A stretch of DNA of 64,000 nt from Planctomycetota bacterium. GTDB taxonomy: Bacteria > Planctomycetota > PUPC01 > JACPCR01. Each line of letters opens with the position of its first letter. The first letter of the stretch is position 1. Shown piece by piece: positions 17,491 to 27,681 of this stretch. The position numbers and the translations under genes are program-made. The notes beneath the pieces were generated by a model. The model searched no databases, was not told the DNA's origin, and was given only the letters and a program-made list of their open reading frames with translations. The stretch is from NCBI GenBank assembly GCA_027625095.1, contig JAQBXN010000018.1, forward strand, positions 30,731-94,730. Direction: 5' to 3'.

Positions 17491-19546
17491 AGAACTCAGT
17501 CAGCGCCTGTTGGCTTACGCTTGATAGATCTGCTTCCTCTTCCGCAGGTGAAACAGGGACAAGGGCCAAGGTCAACGTGCAGGGGAGCGTAACTCGTCCG
17601 CTTCGAACAAGGGCGGGGGCCGGTTGGATATTTTTGGTCACTCTCGAGATCCAGCCGCGGCCGTGGCCGAAGGGCCTGGGCTTTTGGGCCGTGCTGGACT
17701 GAGTCGACCATGTGCAGCGGTCCATTTCTTCACCAGTGACGACAGCCGCGGCGAGTATTTCGTCTAACGGCACCACTACAAGCCGCGCTTGATTCGGCGC
17801 CTTGGCAATGGCTTGTTCACCTCTCAACAGCAGCTCAATGTTGCGTTCGAACTGAAAATTTTGCTCAACTTCGATCTCGTCCGCTTCGCCGGTCAACACG
17901 TCCTGGAGCAGCCAGTAGTCACGGTCGACGAAAAGAATACGACGCTCCCACTGAACATCCTTGTGGGGACGAAAATCGAAGGTGCCGGAAAAGACCACGT
18001 GATTCTTACCCACCTCCCATCGGTTCGAGAGGGGTTTGTCTGTTGCGAATTCGCTCACGTCACGGACGAACTCATCCACACCGTCCACGGTGATCGTGTT
18101 GTGCATAAAACCGGCGTTCAACATAGAGATTCGCGCATCCGGCTCGTTATTGGCATATTGGGTATTGCCGGGATCTGTGATGAAGTCAGCGCCATAAGCT
18201 GCGAGTTCAAAGCTCAACTTATCCATGTGCCGGTGGGTCGTGCCCCAGGGCCCGCCATCGACCATCAGGTAGCGCGCATCGGCAGACCAGTCGCTCCGCA
18301 TGGCGTAGTAGCCACCCCAGGCGGCTTCGCCTGCCGGTGGCCACTCGGTAAACGGAGGAGACGACTTACTGAAGTCCGGCCACTCTTCCGGCCGAATATC
18401 TCGAGATGGATTTCCCGAAGGCACGAAAGGCATTATCTCTTGAATCGCATCAGAGATTTCTTCAAGCCATGGTTCTTCGAGCCGCGCGACAAGTTGCGGA
18501 CACCATACAACTCCCAGTGTCCGCCCAGGCCCATCACCAAACGAAGGCACCGGACCGGTAGGCTTGGTCAGACCCACCATCGCTGCGACCATGGCGGCAA
18601 GTTGTTCGCGGCGCTGCTGAATCGGGGATTCGTCGAATAGCACGGCCGCAATACGAGAGGTCTGAGCAGTCACCGACGAGGTGTAACCGAGGGTGAGTTC
18701 TTTGAAGAGACCGTCAGGATAAAAACCTTCGTCGATGTACTCGGCCAGCCACTCGGCATCCAACTGTCGCCACCGGGCGGATTCGGTGAAGTCCTGAAAA
18801 ACACGCGACAAAATCCCAAACACCCGGATCGTGAATGCCGCGACGTTATGTCGCCTTCCAACCCAGAAGGGCATCTGAGTGATGAAGTAACGAATCTCCT
18901 GCAGCATCCGATGAAGGCTGAGCAGGATTTCTTCGTCGGTCACCAACGGGCTAGTACGAAGTAGAGCGAGTGCCGAAGACCACGCCTCCAGCCGGTTCGG
19001 GCAGAGGCACCACCAGGTCGGCGGACCAACCAGGTAATGATTTCGATAACCCTGGCTCGAGTGCTTGCCTTCGAAATACTCGATCGGATAGGCATTCATA
19101 TATTCCGAGGCGTGATCAATAACGAATCGAAGGTAACGTTCATCCTGCTTATGATGCCAGGATGCGGTAAGGGAAGGGAATATCGGGAATCGCGGCAGAC
19201 AGAACAGTGGACAATCGTACCAGTCGATGCCCTCCTCCGGGATGTCGTAATAGTTGTATCCGTCGTAAAGACGTCCACGCAGACAGTCTTCGGCGATAGC
19301 GTTTTCATGGGATGGATCACGCTCCAGGGAATCCCACTCAGTGAGCAAAGGCGAAGACAGATCGCAGGTACGGAAGTGCTGAACATATGCACGTCCAGCT
19401 TCCTGAATCTTTGCCTGCTCCAACGCCTCTTTTACATCCGCGAGCGCAGGCAGGTCCAAGTTCAGAGCCCTCAGAAAAGACTCACGGTCAGGAATAACAA
19501 ACGCCTCTGCGGACGGTCGGGGAGGTTCAGTCGGCTGGTGTTTCAT
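17483..19546 (-). CDS. heparinase II/III-like polysaccharide lyase family protein (687 aa)
   Basis: The N-terminal two-thirds is an alpha-helical toroid-like domain with many Trp and Tyr. The C-terminal part has the heparinase II/III signature 'GGPWGTTHRHMDKLSFELAAYG' at about residues 450-470, then a beta-sandwich ('HNTITVDGVDEF'). The His pair in THRHMD lies where the family has its conserved His. No signal peptide is obvious, so it may act on imported oligosaccharides. It is followed after 37 bases... on the coding strand it is preceded by nothing close, and the sugar isomerase gene lies upstream on the same strand. Substrate unknown; heparin specificity is not implied. Confidence 0.82.
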   Translation of the reverse strand: MKHQPTEPPRPSAEAFVIPDRESFLRALNLDLPALADVKEALEQAKIQEAGRAYVQHFRTCDLSSPLLTEWDSLERDPSHENAIAEDCLRGRLYDGYNYYDIPEEGIDWYDCPLFCLPRFPIFPSLTASWHHKQDERYLRFVIDHASEYMNAYPIEYFEGKHSSQGYRNHYLVGPPTWWCLCPNRLEAWSSALALLRTSPLVTDEEILLSLHRMLQEIRYFITQMPFWVGRRHNVAAFTIRVFGILSRVFQDFTESARWRQLDAEWLAEYIDEGFYPDGLFKELTLGYTSSVTAQTSRIAAVLFDESPIQQRREQLAAMVAAMVGLTKPTGPVPSFGDGPGRTLGVVWCPQLVARLEEPWLEEISDAIQEIMPFVPSGNPSRDIRPEEWPDFSKSSPPFTEWPPAGEAAWGGYYAMRSDWSADARYLMVDGGPWGTTHRHMDKLSFELAAYGADFITDPGNTQYANNEPDARISMLNAGFMHNTITVDGVDEFVRDVSEFATDKPLSNRWEVGKNHVVFSGTFDFRPHKDVQWERRILFVDRDYWLLQDVLTGEADEIEVEQNFQFERNIELLLRGEQAIAKAPNQARLVVVPLDEILAAAVVTGEEMDRCTWSTQSSTAQKPRPFGHGRGWISRVTKNIQPAPALVRSGRVTLPCTLTLALVPVSPAEEEADLSSVSQQALTEFFK

Positions 19547-19583
19547 CGGAGTTCAAGCGCCTCAGCAGATGGGTTCGATGGCT

Positions 19584-20402
19584 TCAAAACAGTTTACTCT
19601 TCAGATACTCAAGGCAGTTCGGTACTTCGGATTCATCAAGGCTGTGGAGGATCAGGCCGCCTTCAAATCCAACAGATTTGAGCAGAGAAATGTATTTGTC
19701 GTAGTCGAGGATTCCCCTGCCCGCCGCAGAGAATCCTTCCTCGCTCAGATCTTTTGCGTGCGCCAGTTCAATATCCTCTCCGATTAAGTCGAAAGCTTCA
19801 TCCAGGATCTCATGCATTCGAGCTTTTTCGCTGACTTCGAAAAGGTTGGCGCCGTCGATGACAACCTTGAGATGAGGTGAGTGAATTTCATCCAACAGTC
19901 GTCGCGCCTTCTGTGCGGAGTTCACCACATTTGAAAGTTCCGGCTCGAAGACAAGTGTCACGCCTGCCCGCTCCGCTATTTCGGTAGCACGAGAAATCGA
20001 AACGATCATCTCTCGCCACACTTCCTCTGAATCATTCTCAGGATGCGCGGCCCACATGTTATCCACGTTCCGTGTACCCGTGCTGATAGTAATGAGGGAC
20101 GTGCCAAGACTCTCGCATGCATCTGCCAGGACTCGGAGACTTGCCATACCGGCTTCCCTCTCCTCGACATTCGGGTGAATCATATTGAACGTCCCCGAAA
20201 GTGCGGACATTTCGATATCCCTTGCTTTCATGGCCTGACGAATCCGGATGCAACGATCACCATCGAGAGATTCCGGCATCGCCGCTAATCCAGCCGAATC
20301 CAGACTGAACTGAACGCAATCAAATCCTGATGCATGGATAGCATCCAGCGACTCCTCAAGAGTCGGCCGAGAGAACGTTTTCGAGAAGATTCCTAATTTC
20401 AT
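19584..20402 (-). CDS. sugar phosphate isomerase/epimerase-like TIM barrel protein
   Basis: The 272-aa protein is an AP-endonuclease-2-type (xylose isomerase-like) TIM barrel. Expected metal ligands are seen in 'VTLVFEPELSN' (Glu), 'LKVVIDGANLF' (Asp) and 'IELAHAKDL' (His). The start reads MKLGIFSKTF, as in many PVC sugar isomerases. It is transcribed toward the heparinase-like gene with a 37-base gap, so the two probably form an operon handling a uronic or other sugar. The exact reaction cannot be told. Confidence 0.88.
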   Translation of the reverse strand: MKLGIFSKTFSRPTLEESLDAIHASGFDCVQFSLDSAGLAAMPESLDGDRCIRIRQAMKARDIEMSALSGTFNMIHPNVEEREAGMASLRVLADACESLGTSLITISTGTRNVDNMWAAHPENDSEEVWREMIVSISRATEIAERAGVTLVFEPELSNVVNSAQKARRLLDEIHSPHLKVVIDGANLFEVSEKARMHEILDEAFDLIGEDIELAHAKDLSEEGFSAAGRGILDYDKYISLLKSVGFEGGLILHSLDESEVPNCLEYLKSKLF

Positions 20403-20595
20403 TGATACGTCCGCTACAGGAGTCCAAAACTTTCAATTCAAGGCAATCGTATATCAGCCCATTGCTGAACGGAAAGGATTTTAATGAAACATGCGTCGGT
20501 GATGTTGAAGCTTCAAACTACCGCTTGTCTTCAGCGTTCTACAAACCAGAATCTCACCGTTATGATTCTGGCCAGACGGCATTCCCTTTCAGAGC

Positions 20596-22587
20596 ATGGA
20601 CGAATCAATGGCAGCGCAAGTTGGATTTCGCAAAGAGTCACACGAATTTCGAAAGCTTCTTGAGGAGCCGGTCGAGGCGTACGAGATCACCTGCAAAGGT
20701 GTCCCCGTACGACAGTCGTTCGAACTGGTCGGCCCAGGCTTGGGGCTTAGATACCTGCTGGATGGTCGTCCCGATTTCTTCAGCATCGCCGAGATAGCCA
20801 AGGGCCTCCAGCAGCCTTGCATGAGCGACCTTGATAAGGCGTTGGCCGTGTATCGTTTCTCCACTCGCTACTCTTATGTGATGAGCATGGGATTTGGCGG
20901 ATACGAAGCGAGCAAATTCCTCAACTGCCATGGCTACGCTTTCTGCTGGGGGCAGTCGGACTTCCAACACCTTCTTTATGAAGCCATGGGACTGCGAGTC
21001 AGAGCCCCGCATCTCAAGGGGCACTCGTCAGTTGAAGTCCTCCTCGACGGTCGTTGGTGCACCATGGATGCCTTTACCCGCAATTTGCACCCATCGCCGG
21101 ATCTGTCCCACTTGGCTACTGGTGCCGATCTGCAAAACCATCCGGAACTGATTAATGCGGTCTTCCCACCGGAAACGGCCACTAAGTTGGCCAGCTACTG
21201 GTCGAAGGCTGGGGCCGGCACTGACAGCTATGAGCCTTGGCAGGATTCCCGAGCCATGCTCCTCAATCTGAGACGTAATGAACGGCTTCGCCTGGATCTT
21301 GATCGCCGCGACCTATGGTGCCTGGCGCCTTCAGAACCGATGGACTACACCAATGGTGTTTGGTCATGGGAGCCGACCCTCGACGAGGCTCACCTGTCTT
21401 CCGAAATTGAACGGTCAGAAAACATCGAGGTCACCACCAGCGGCCTCGCAGCAATCGGAGCAGCAGAAATAGAATGGCGCATTCAATGCCCCTACCCACT
21501 CGTGGATGGGGAGTTGTCGTTCGTGTTCGACAGGCCAGCCAGTGCACAGGTCTCCGTCTCAAGAAACGGACGCCGCACCTGGTCGCGGTTGCCTGTGATT
21601 GATTCGGACAGTGCCAGATGGCACTTGGGCGAGGAACATCTGTCTGTTCGCAAAGTACCAAGCGGAGCCGAACCTGCCTCACTCGAACATGGCGCGGTTC
21701 ATGAACTCTTCATCCGCGCCGCCTGGTCAAAAGCAGTACTTACTCAAATGGCTGTTCGCTTTGAAATTCAAGCCCACGGGCGAAGCCTGCCGAGAATGAA
21801 CGAAGGCGTAAACCGATGGAGTCTGATAGGGGGCGGTCAGGGCACAACAGCCATCCATTCATACACCGTACATCCAGGGCTGTCCGTCTCGAACTCGAGT
21901 CCTCTTGAAGGCGAATCCATCAGCATTCAAGCCGAAGTCTGTAATTGGGGGAATGCCCCAGCCAGGGACGTTCAAGTCCCCTTTCTGCTGCAAGGCACAT
22001 CCGTAATGCTGGGTGAAACCAGGCTCGAACATATTCCTGAGGGCGGCAGCGCTACAGCAAGCATTGACTGGATTACCAAAGCTGTCGGAGATCGTCCCGA
22101 GCAGAACAGAGCAGGCGAGTTCAGATACGTAGAGACTTCCATTGAAGTAATGATTTCTGGTGACAGCGAAGAGAACGACGAATATTCCACTATCGCGACT
22201 ACCAGATTCACCGTGCGGCCTCGTCCATTCCCACGCATTGCCCGGTCAACCATTTATGTCGGGAGGACTGACGATAGCATCATTGTTCGTGCCGCCCTCT
22301 CAAACATGCCGGATGAATGCATCACCGGGGGCTCACACGTGTACATTTCAGATACCCCACTCTCGGCCAAAATGTCGCTTTGGGCCGGGCATCCGGAGAA
22401 GGCCGGGAGCAAACTTGGAGACGATTGCTCACTCATAGGAATCCTTCCAGCAGAATTCGCGGTCGCTGAATGGAAACTACCGGTCAGTGACCTGCCCGAA
22501 ACACTTGATCTCTGGTTGGAAGTAAAATGTGGAGAGGAAGTTTCCGAAGGTGAGCGCAGAATTTTATTGGAGATCAACGATTCTTAA
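20596..22587 (+). CDS. transglutaminase-like protein with CARDB-type domain (663 aa)
   Basis: An N-terminal papain-like transglutaminase core carries Cys117 (in CHGYAFCWGQ), His143 (in LKGHSSVEVL) and Asp158 (in RWCTMDAF), the usual Cys-His-Asp order. A later beta-sandwich around 'PLEGESISIQAEVCNWGNAPARD' (written here in parts: PLEGESISIQ, EVCNWGNAPA) resembles CARDB adhesion modules. No signal peptide is seen at ATG 20596 or at Met5. It overlaps the next gene by 59 bases, so a three-gene operon with the DUF4091 and TPR/CBM9-like proteins is likely. The role is unknown; peptidase or transglutaminase activity is possible. Confidence 0.75.
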   Translation: MDESMAAQVGFRKESHEFRKLLEEPVEAYEITCKGVPVRQSFELVGPGLGLRYLLDGRPDFFSIAEIAKGLQQPCMSDLDKALAVYRFSTRYSYVMSMGFGGYEASKFLNCHGYAFCWGQSDFQHLLYEAMGLRVRAPHLKGHSSVEVLLDGRWCTMDAFTRNLHPSPDLSHLATGADLQNHPELINAVFPPETATKLASYWSKAGAGTDSYEPWQDSRAMLLNLRRNERLRLDLDRRDLWCLAPSEPMDYTNGVWSWEPTLDEAHLSSEIERSENIEVTTSGLAAIGAAEIEWRIQCPYPLVDGELSFVFDRPASAQVSVSRNGRRTWSRLPVIDSDSARWHLGEEHLSVRKVPSGAEPASLEHGAVHELFIRAAWSKAVLTQMAVRFEIQAHGRSLPRMNEGVNRWSLIGGGQGTTAIHSYTVHPGLSVSNSSPLEGESISIQAEVCNWGNAPARDVQVPFLLQGTSVMLGETRLEHIPEGGSATASIDWITKAVGDRPEQNRAGEFRYVETSIEVMISGDSEENDEYSTIATTRFTVRPRPFPRIARSTIYVGRTDDSIIVRAALSNMPDECITGGSHVYISDTPLSAKMSLWAGHPEKAGSKLGDDCSLIGILPAEFAVAEWKLPVSDLPETLDLWLEVKCGEEVSEGERRILLEINDS

Positions 22588-24406
22588 ATACTGCATTTAC
22601 TTCCCCATCACCCTCCTATTGTCCGTCAGCACAGTTGCCGATGTTCAGGAGCGCATTACCCGGGTAAGAAGCGATGTGAAGGGCACCGATTGGGCACGAG
22701 CGCCTCTGGCCTGCTATATCGTTCCGGCGATGAGTGCGATCAAGCGATTGCCGGATGTGATTCCGTCCGATGGAAAGTTGGGGAGCACTCTGAACCTCAT
22801 TGCAGCACAGGGAGAGTTTGAGCCGGTCTCGTTCGTTGCTTTTCCATTCGTAGACATTGCACGCCTGGAGGTGAAAGCCACCGACCTTGCGGGAGGCGGC
22901 GCCACCATTCCGGCCAGTACCGTAGACGTCAAAACTGTCAAATGCTGGTATCAGGCAGGCACTGCGTGGCATAGCTATTTCGCCGATCCCACTCGCAGAG
23001 AGCTGACGCCCGAACTGCTGCTGAACGACGATTCCCTGATAAAGGTGGATCGAAAGACGAAGGACAACTACCTGCGCGTCGATTATCCCGCGGGCAGCGA
23101 ATACGTCTGGGTCAGCTACCCGAAGCGTGCTGATCCTGGCCTGTTCAATCATGCGACTGAACCGGTGGCTGACAGCCGGAAGCTGCTGCCGGTCAGACTC
23201 ACCGCGGGCGAGGCCAAGCAGTTCTGGATTACCGTCAGGCCCCCCTCGGATGCCGCGGCCGGACAGTACTCGGGCAAAATCGGACTCACCGCAGATGGAA
23301 TATCCGTGGGCGAGCTCACTTTGAATTTGCGGGTGTTGCCATTCCAGTTACCCCTCCCTCGCACCTACTATGACCTTGAGAGGGAGTTCTATACCGGCAT
23401 CTACAACCACTGCAGCATCGCTGGCCACCTCGTCCTGAACGGCGACGACTTCGAACAGGCCGGGCGCAAGTTGAAGGCGGAACTCGAAAACATGCGCGAC
23501 CACAATCTTATGCACCCCCTTGTGCGCGGGCATCGTGGCAAGAGGCTTGACGCGCTGAAGCGACAGCTTGAATTGATGAAGGAAGTCGGATTGAGCACCA
23601 GGCCTCTCTTCGGCGGAGTCCATGCCTTTACAGATTACGGATGGATGCGCGCTCCAAAGGACAAGCGCGGCAGCGAGGTGTTCGAAACATTCAAAAAGCA
23701 CGTCGACCAGGGACTCGCTGTAATCGAAGAGGTGCTGGGGCATCATGATGTCTATTGCGATGGTTGGGACGAGCCGGGCCAGAGCACCCTGGTCTCGCAA
23801 CGGGAGTGCTGGGACTACGTCCATTCCAAGGGCGCAAGGATTTACAGCACGGGCAGAGACATGCATCTGGAGTACGCCGGTTTCAACGAGGACTTCATCA
23901 ATTATCCCGGCTGGCCCAATTCTGAAAGTGCCAGAAAGTGGCACGCCCTGGGCGGTCGCATCACCTCCTACGCCGGCCCGCATACCGGCCCTGAGAATCC
24001 CGACTACATTCGGCGGACGCACGGCATGCAGTTGTACAAGGCCGATTACGACGGCACCTTCAACTACCAGTATTACGAAGGAAATCCGAACATCTGGAAC
24101 GATTTTGAGAAGACCATCTATCGCTCATTCTGCATGGTCTACCCCACGAAGGAGGGCGTGATTGACACCATCGCCTGGGAAGGTTTCCGCGAGGCAGTCG
24201 ATGACGTTCGCTATGCCACCAAGATGCGTCAGCTCGCTAATGCGGCCATAGCGACCGGCAAAGTGGGCCCCCGTTACGCTGGCAAGAAGGCAATCCAATG
24301 GCTGGCAAATTTCGACGAGAAGTCCGGCGACCTCAACACCATGCGAATGGAGATGATCAACACCATCCTGGCGCTCCACGCCATCATCGCAGGAAACCAG
24401 CCATGA
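22529..24406 (+). CDS. secreted DUF4091 glycoside-hydrolase-like protein (625 aa)
   Basis: The signal-like hydrophobic segment is YCIYFPITLLLSVSTVADV at about residues 21-39. A beta-rich N-terminal part precedes a TIM-barrel-like domain and the C-terminal DUF4091 hallmark 'GVIDTIAWEGFREAVDDVR'. DUF4091 proteins are thought to be glycoside hydrolases of PVC and Bacteroidota species. GTG 22529 has GGAAG six bases upstream; GTG 22553 is an alternative. The gene begins inside the transglutaminase-like gene and ends with TGA inside the ATGA shared with the next gene, so translational coupling is likely on both sides. Confidence 0.82.
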   Translation: MERKFPKVSAEFYWRSTILKYCIYFPITLLLSVSTVADVQERITRVRSDVKGTDWARAPLACYIVPAMSAIKRLPDVIPSDGKLGSTLNLIAAQGEFEPVSFVAFPFVDIARLEVKATDLAGGGATIPASTVDVKTVKCWYQAGTAWHSYFADPTRRELTPELLLNDDSLIKVDRKTKDNYLRVDYPAGSEYVWVSYPKRADPGLFNHATEPVADSRKLLPVRLTAGEAKQFWITVRPPSDAAAGQYSGKIGLTADGISVGELTLNLRVLPFQLPLPRTYYDLEREFYTGIYNHCSIAGHLVLNGDDFEQAGRKLKAELENMRDHNLMHPLVRGHRGKRLDALKRQLELMKEVGLSTRPLFGGVHAFTDYGWMRAPKDKRGSEVFETFKKHVDQGLAVIEEVLGHHDVYCDGWDEPGQSTLVSQRECWDYVHSKGARIYSTGRDMHLEYAGFNEDFINYPGWPNSESARKWHALGGRITSYAGPHTGPENPDYIRRTHGMQLYKADYDGTFNYQYYEGNPNIWNDFEKTIYRSFCMVYPTKEGVIDTIAWEGFREAVDDVRYATKMRQLANAAIATGKVGPRYAGKKAIQWLANFDEKSGDLNTMRMEMINTILALHAIIAGNQP

Positions 24407-26697
24407 CTCAGAATCGCTGGCGCCAATCCACCATTATTTCAATAGTACTGTTCAGTTCGTTCGGAATGGCCGACGAATACAAGAGTGTCAAAGAAGCCAT
24501 TTCGGCAGGCACGAAAAAAATGTATGCGCGTGACTTTGATGGTGCACGAGCAGATGCGGCGGCTGCCATGAAATTGTCGACCAGCCCAGGCGAGCGAATC
24601 GAAGCCAGACTCTTAAGCGCGTGGATAGACTCACGTGCCGGCAAACACGAGAGCGCAATCAAGGGCTACACCGAAATCCTCGCCGGCAAAGAGTCGAGCG
24701 TGGATCAATCGATGCGTGCCTGCTTTGGTCTGGCTGATGTGTGGAGCGCGCAGAAGGAATACAACAAAGCTCGGAGCGAACTGGACAAGTCGCTTGCCCT
24801 TGAAGGCCTACCATCAGCCAACCGATTTGACGCACTCATCAGAAAAGCCGTCAGCTTTGAGAGAGAGAGCGATTGGGACGGAGCCCGGCGACTCTATGGC
24901 ACGTTCGCATCCGAGAAAGATGTCAACGGCTATTGGCTGATGCGGGCTGGACAGGCCTCAGCGAAGACGTTCATCAGTCAGGGCAAATTCGATGAAGCTC
25001 GCGGTGCATATCAGAAACTGTTCGCCACGCCAGAGATCAACGACAGCACAAGAAAAAACCTGCACCTCGGAATCGCTCAAGCTTACGAACGCGAACTACG
25101 GTGGCCCGAGGCCCGGAAGGAATACGAAAAAGCGCTTGCACTGCCGGCCCTAAATGAGAGCGACAAGCTCAACGTTCTTTGCGAGATTGCGGATACCTTT
25201 GGCGGACAAGGCGATCCCAGGGCGATGAAGTCGACCATCGAAAAACTGATGCCGCTGAAAGGCCCTGCCAGTTGGAAGGTCGGCCGATTGCTGGATCTGG
25301 GAAGTATCGCCCTGAAGCAGGCTGACACGGAAATCGCCGCCTACTCTTTCAATCAACTCCTGACACTGCCCGACCTCAGCGACCGCTACAAACAGGAAGC
25401 CTGGTTCAAGCTCGCCGAGATACGCGTCATGCAAAGAGACCTTACAGGTCTCGAAACGGTTATGTTGTCCGCCAGCACAGACACCGCACTCAGCGCTAAG
25501 GAACGGCTGAAGGCGAAAGCCGTTCTTGCCGGTATCAGGGCGGTGCGGAATGGTTCGTCTGCTCCCGGTCAGGCATTCAAGAAGGCTGCCGAGGAATTCG
25601 CCAAAGAGGCATCCGAACCTGCCGACAGGCTGGATGCCTTCAGTTACGCGTCTCAATGTTTCATGAAGCTGCGAAATTACGAGATGGCTCGCGAATTCCT
25701 CGCCTTGGCTGACAGTCTGCTGGTTGAGGCCCCTCGTAAGACTTACTCCTGCCGTTACATGGAAACTCCACCTCTGGGCGCAGCCGGGTGGTCATCGTCC
25801 GCACTCCTGCAAGACCAAACGCTTCGGGAGTCGCGATTTGAAGACTACAACCAGCAGGACGCCGCCCAGTTAATTACCGACGCCACCATCGAACGCGAAT
25901 TCACAAAGGACAAAGAGAAGTCGTACTACTACGAACACACCGGCTTCTATATGGCCTACGATAAAGCCGGCTGGCACATGTTCGTCCTCTCCGGCGAACC
26001 GAACACCGAGAACATCCTCGCCGACGGAACGGGGGCCGGCGCCCTCGAAATGTATTTCTGTCCGGGCTCAGAAGGTGAGACCTATTACCAGTGGATCATC
26101 GAACTGCCCAAAGGGAAGCTGGATCTCTACGACTGGAATTCACCCCATCGCCATTTCCGGCCCCTGAAAGAAGCCTTCAAAACCGAAACGATTGCTTTCG
26201 GCAAGAACTGGGGAACCTACATCTTCATCCCCTGGGAAGTGCTCCACGACAAACTCCCGCTGGACGGCGGTGAGTGGCCATTCGGTTTTATTCGTTGGAC
26301 GCCTGCCGGCGGCATCACCTGGGGCGGCAAGGTTCACGAAATCGGCAAATGGGGATCAGTCGCCTGGCAGAAACCCACCGATCAGCAGGCCCTCACCATC
26401 AGGAAAAACGTCCTCAGAAAAGCCTGGGGTAACTACAAGGCCGCCCGCAAAATCAAGGAGACTTACTGGAAAGATGAAGCTCTCGGCGACCCGGAATTTT
26501 GGCAAACCTCTCTAAGCCCATTCGTAGAAAAGCTGAACAGCTACGGCGAACCAATGAACGCCCCTGCCGAGCTGACGTCGAACGACGTGGAACATCTCTT
26601 CAAAGTCGCCCTCGGCGACTGGATGGAGTTCGATTACACGGTCAGCGAACTGCGAAACCAATGGCTCGAAGAACGGCTGTTCAAAAGAGAGAAATGA
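24403..26697 (+). CDS. exported TPR protein with C-terminal CBM9/DOMON-like domain
   Basis: ATG 24403 overlaps the preceding stop as ATGA and has AGGAAA eight bases upstream; the longer open frame from 24298 is antisense-like noise. The 764-aa protein has a short signal-like N-terminus (STIISIVLFSSFGMADE), many TPR-like repeats (about residues 25-440) and a C-terminal module of about 220 residues with 'FYMAYDKAGWHMFVL' and 'WGTYIFIPWEVL', typical of CBM9-like carbohydrate binding. It probably binds glycan and assembles with the two preceding gene products. Confidence 0.78.
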   Translation: MTQNRWRQSTIISIVLFSSFGMADEYKSVKEAISAGTKKMYARDFDGARADAAAAMKLSTSPGERIEARLLSAWIDSRAGKHESAIKGYTEILAGKESSVDQSMRACFGLADVWSAQKEYNKARSELDKSLALEGLPSANRFDALIRKAVSFERESDWDGARRLYGTFASEKDVNGYWLMRAGQASAKTFISQGKFDEARGAYQKLFATPEINDSTRKNLHLGIAQAYERELRWPEARKEYEKALALPALNESDKLNVLCEIADTFGGQGDPRAMKSTIEKLMPLKGPASWKVGRLLDLGSIALKQADTEIAAYSFNQLLTLPDLSDRYKQEAWFKLAEIRVMQRDLTGLETVMLSASTDTALSAKERLKAKAVLAGIRAVRNGSSAPGQAFKKAAEEFAKEASEPADRLDAFSYASQCFMKLRNYEMAREFLALADSLLVEAPRKTYSCRYMETPPLGAAGWSSSALLQDQTLRESRFEDYNQQDAAQLITDATIEREFTKDKEKSYYYEHTGFYMAYDKAGWHMFVLSGEPNTENILADGTGAGALEMYFCPGSEGETYYQWIIELPKGKLDLYDWNSPHRHFRPLKEAFKTETIAFGKNWGTYIFIPWEVLHDKLPLDGGEWPFGFIRWTPAGGITWGGKVHEIGKWGSVAWQKPTDQQALTIRKNVLRKAWGNYKAARKIKETYWKDEALGDPEFWQTSLSPFVEKLNSYGEPMNAPAELTSNDVEHLFKVALGDWMEFDYTVSELRNQWLEERLFKREK

Positions 26698-26766
26698 CAA
26701 GGCGGGAGAATTGTCGCGTTGGTGCGAGAGACGAAGAATCAGCAACCGTCCGGGGCTTCCTTCATG

Positions 26767-27538
26767 TCAATTGCCATCGTCTGCGTACGGACTGTTTGTC
26801 ATGACAAGCTTGTCGAGGCGGGCAAGCTTCTCGCGGGAATAGATGGTAAGCGTGTGAGAGCCCTGCTTCAGTCGAAGGCGGAAGGGGGAGTCGCCATCTC
26901 TCGCATTCACCAGCGACCAGAACCAGTGCCCCGGGCGGCCAACTAAAACCCAGATGTGTCTCTCTCCGCCGTCCAGCGTGAAGACGAAAGAATCGTGCAG
27001 GCCGAAATCCTCTTCAGGTATGAAGTTGCGAGCTGAAACGTAGTAGACGCCTTCTTCAGGGACGGAAAATGTGAATGACACTTTCCCCTCATCTGACTCC
27101 TCCGGCGAATGGACGTAATCGCCTCCAGAGGTGGTGGCGTCTTTCACTTTGACGAAACCACCTTCCGGCTTGCCGTCCTCCGCTTCAAGGCCTTTAGAGA
27201 ATGGCCGGGAATGGCAGGCTTTGACAACCACCATGACGGTGCGGTTGAAACCCAGGTCGGTGCGGAACGTGACCGCCCCGCGATAGAGCCGAATCTCGCT
27301 CGCGTCATGTGAAAACGAGACAACGACTTCTTGCGACTGACCGTTGACTGTCCCCTCCAAAGGGGTGCATTGCAGCCAACTGCTATTGAGCCGGAAACCA
27401 AACCTTTCATCTGCTACGCAGGCGCCCCGGAACAAGACGAATCGGAAATCGACTGGAAGCGTAGCCCTCAACACATAGCTCAACCGTTTGCTGATCGACT
27501 GTCAGCGGTTGAGGCTGCAACGATTTGAAGGCAATCAC
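26767..27538 (-). pseudogene. frameshifted, 5'-truncated BACON plus carbohydrate-binding module gene
   Basis: Two reading frames on the minus strand together give one plausible protein. Bases 27538-27407 read 'FKSLQPQPLTVDQQTVELCV' and 'YASSRFPIRLVPG'; 27483-26767 read on from 'FGFRLNSSWLQCTPLEG' through 'TVMVVVKA', completing a BACON-like fold. A beta module follows ('DATTSGGDYVHSP' to 'SHTLTIYSREKLARLD'), resembling the carbohydrate-binding domains of PVC polysaccharide enzymes. The two pieces overlap between 27407 and 27483, where a frameshift must lie. Nothing further is coded upstream, so this looks like the tail of a larger secreted enzyme. Annotated alone, the longer piece would be a 238-aa ORF starting at TTG 27483. 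Confidence 0.6.
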
Positions 27539-27681
27539 GAAACCCTCTGCGAATCGAGCTATGATGTTATCAAACTAAAGTGATGCTCAATCGATTGCAT
27601 TTCAGCGGCGTAGATTCAGGCTCACCGCAGGTTGCACAAACAGGTTCGTAGCACGCCCCGGGGCTTCCTAAGCGATGATGG

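Noticed and set aside
17789..18640. 283-aa plus-strand ORF
   Set aside because: Lies antisense within the heparinase-like gene; basic, Arg/His-rich composition typical of a shadow frame, no domain.
20484..20654. 56-aa ORF with good AAAGGA site upstream of the transglutaminase-like gene
   Set aside because: It runs into the next gene in a different frame and has no protein-like composition.
27539..27681. tmRNA, SRP RNA or tRNA fragment ending in the terminator at 27682
   Set aside because: A GGTTCGTAGC stretch resembles a T-loop but no acceptor, D-arm or other conserved elements can be paired.
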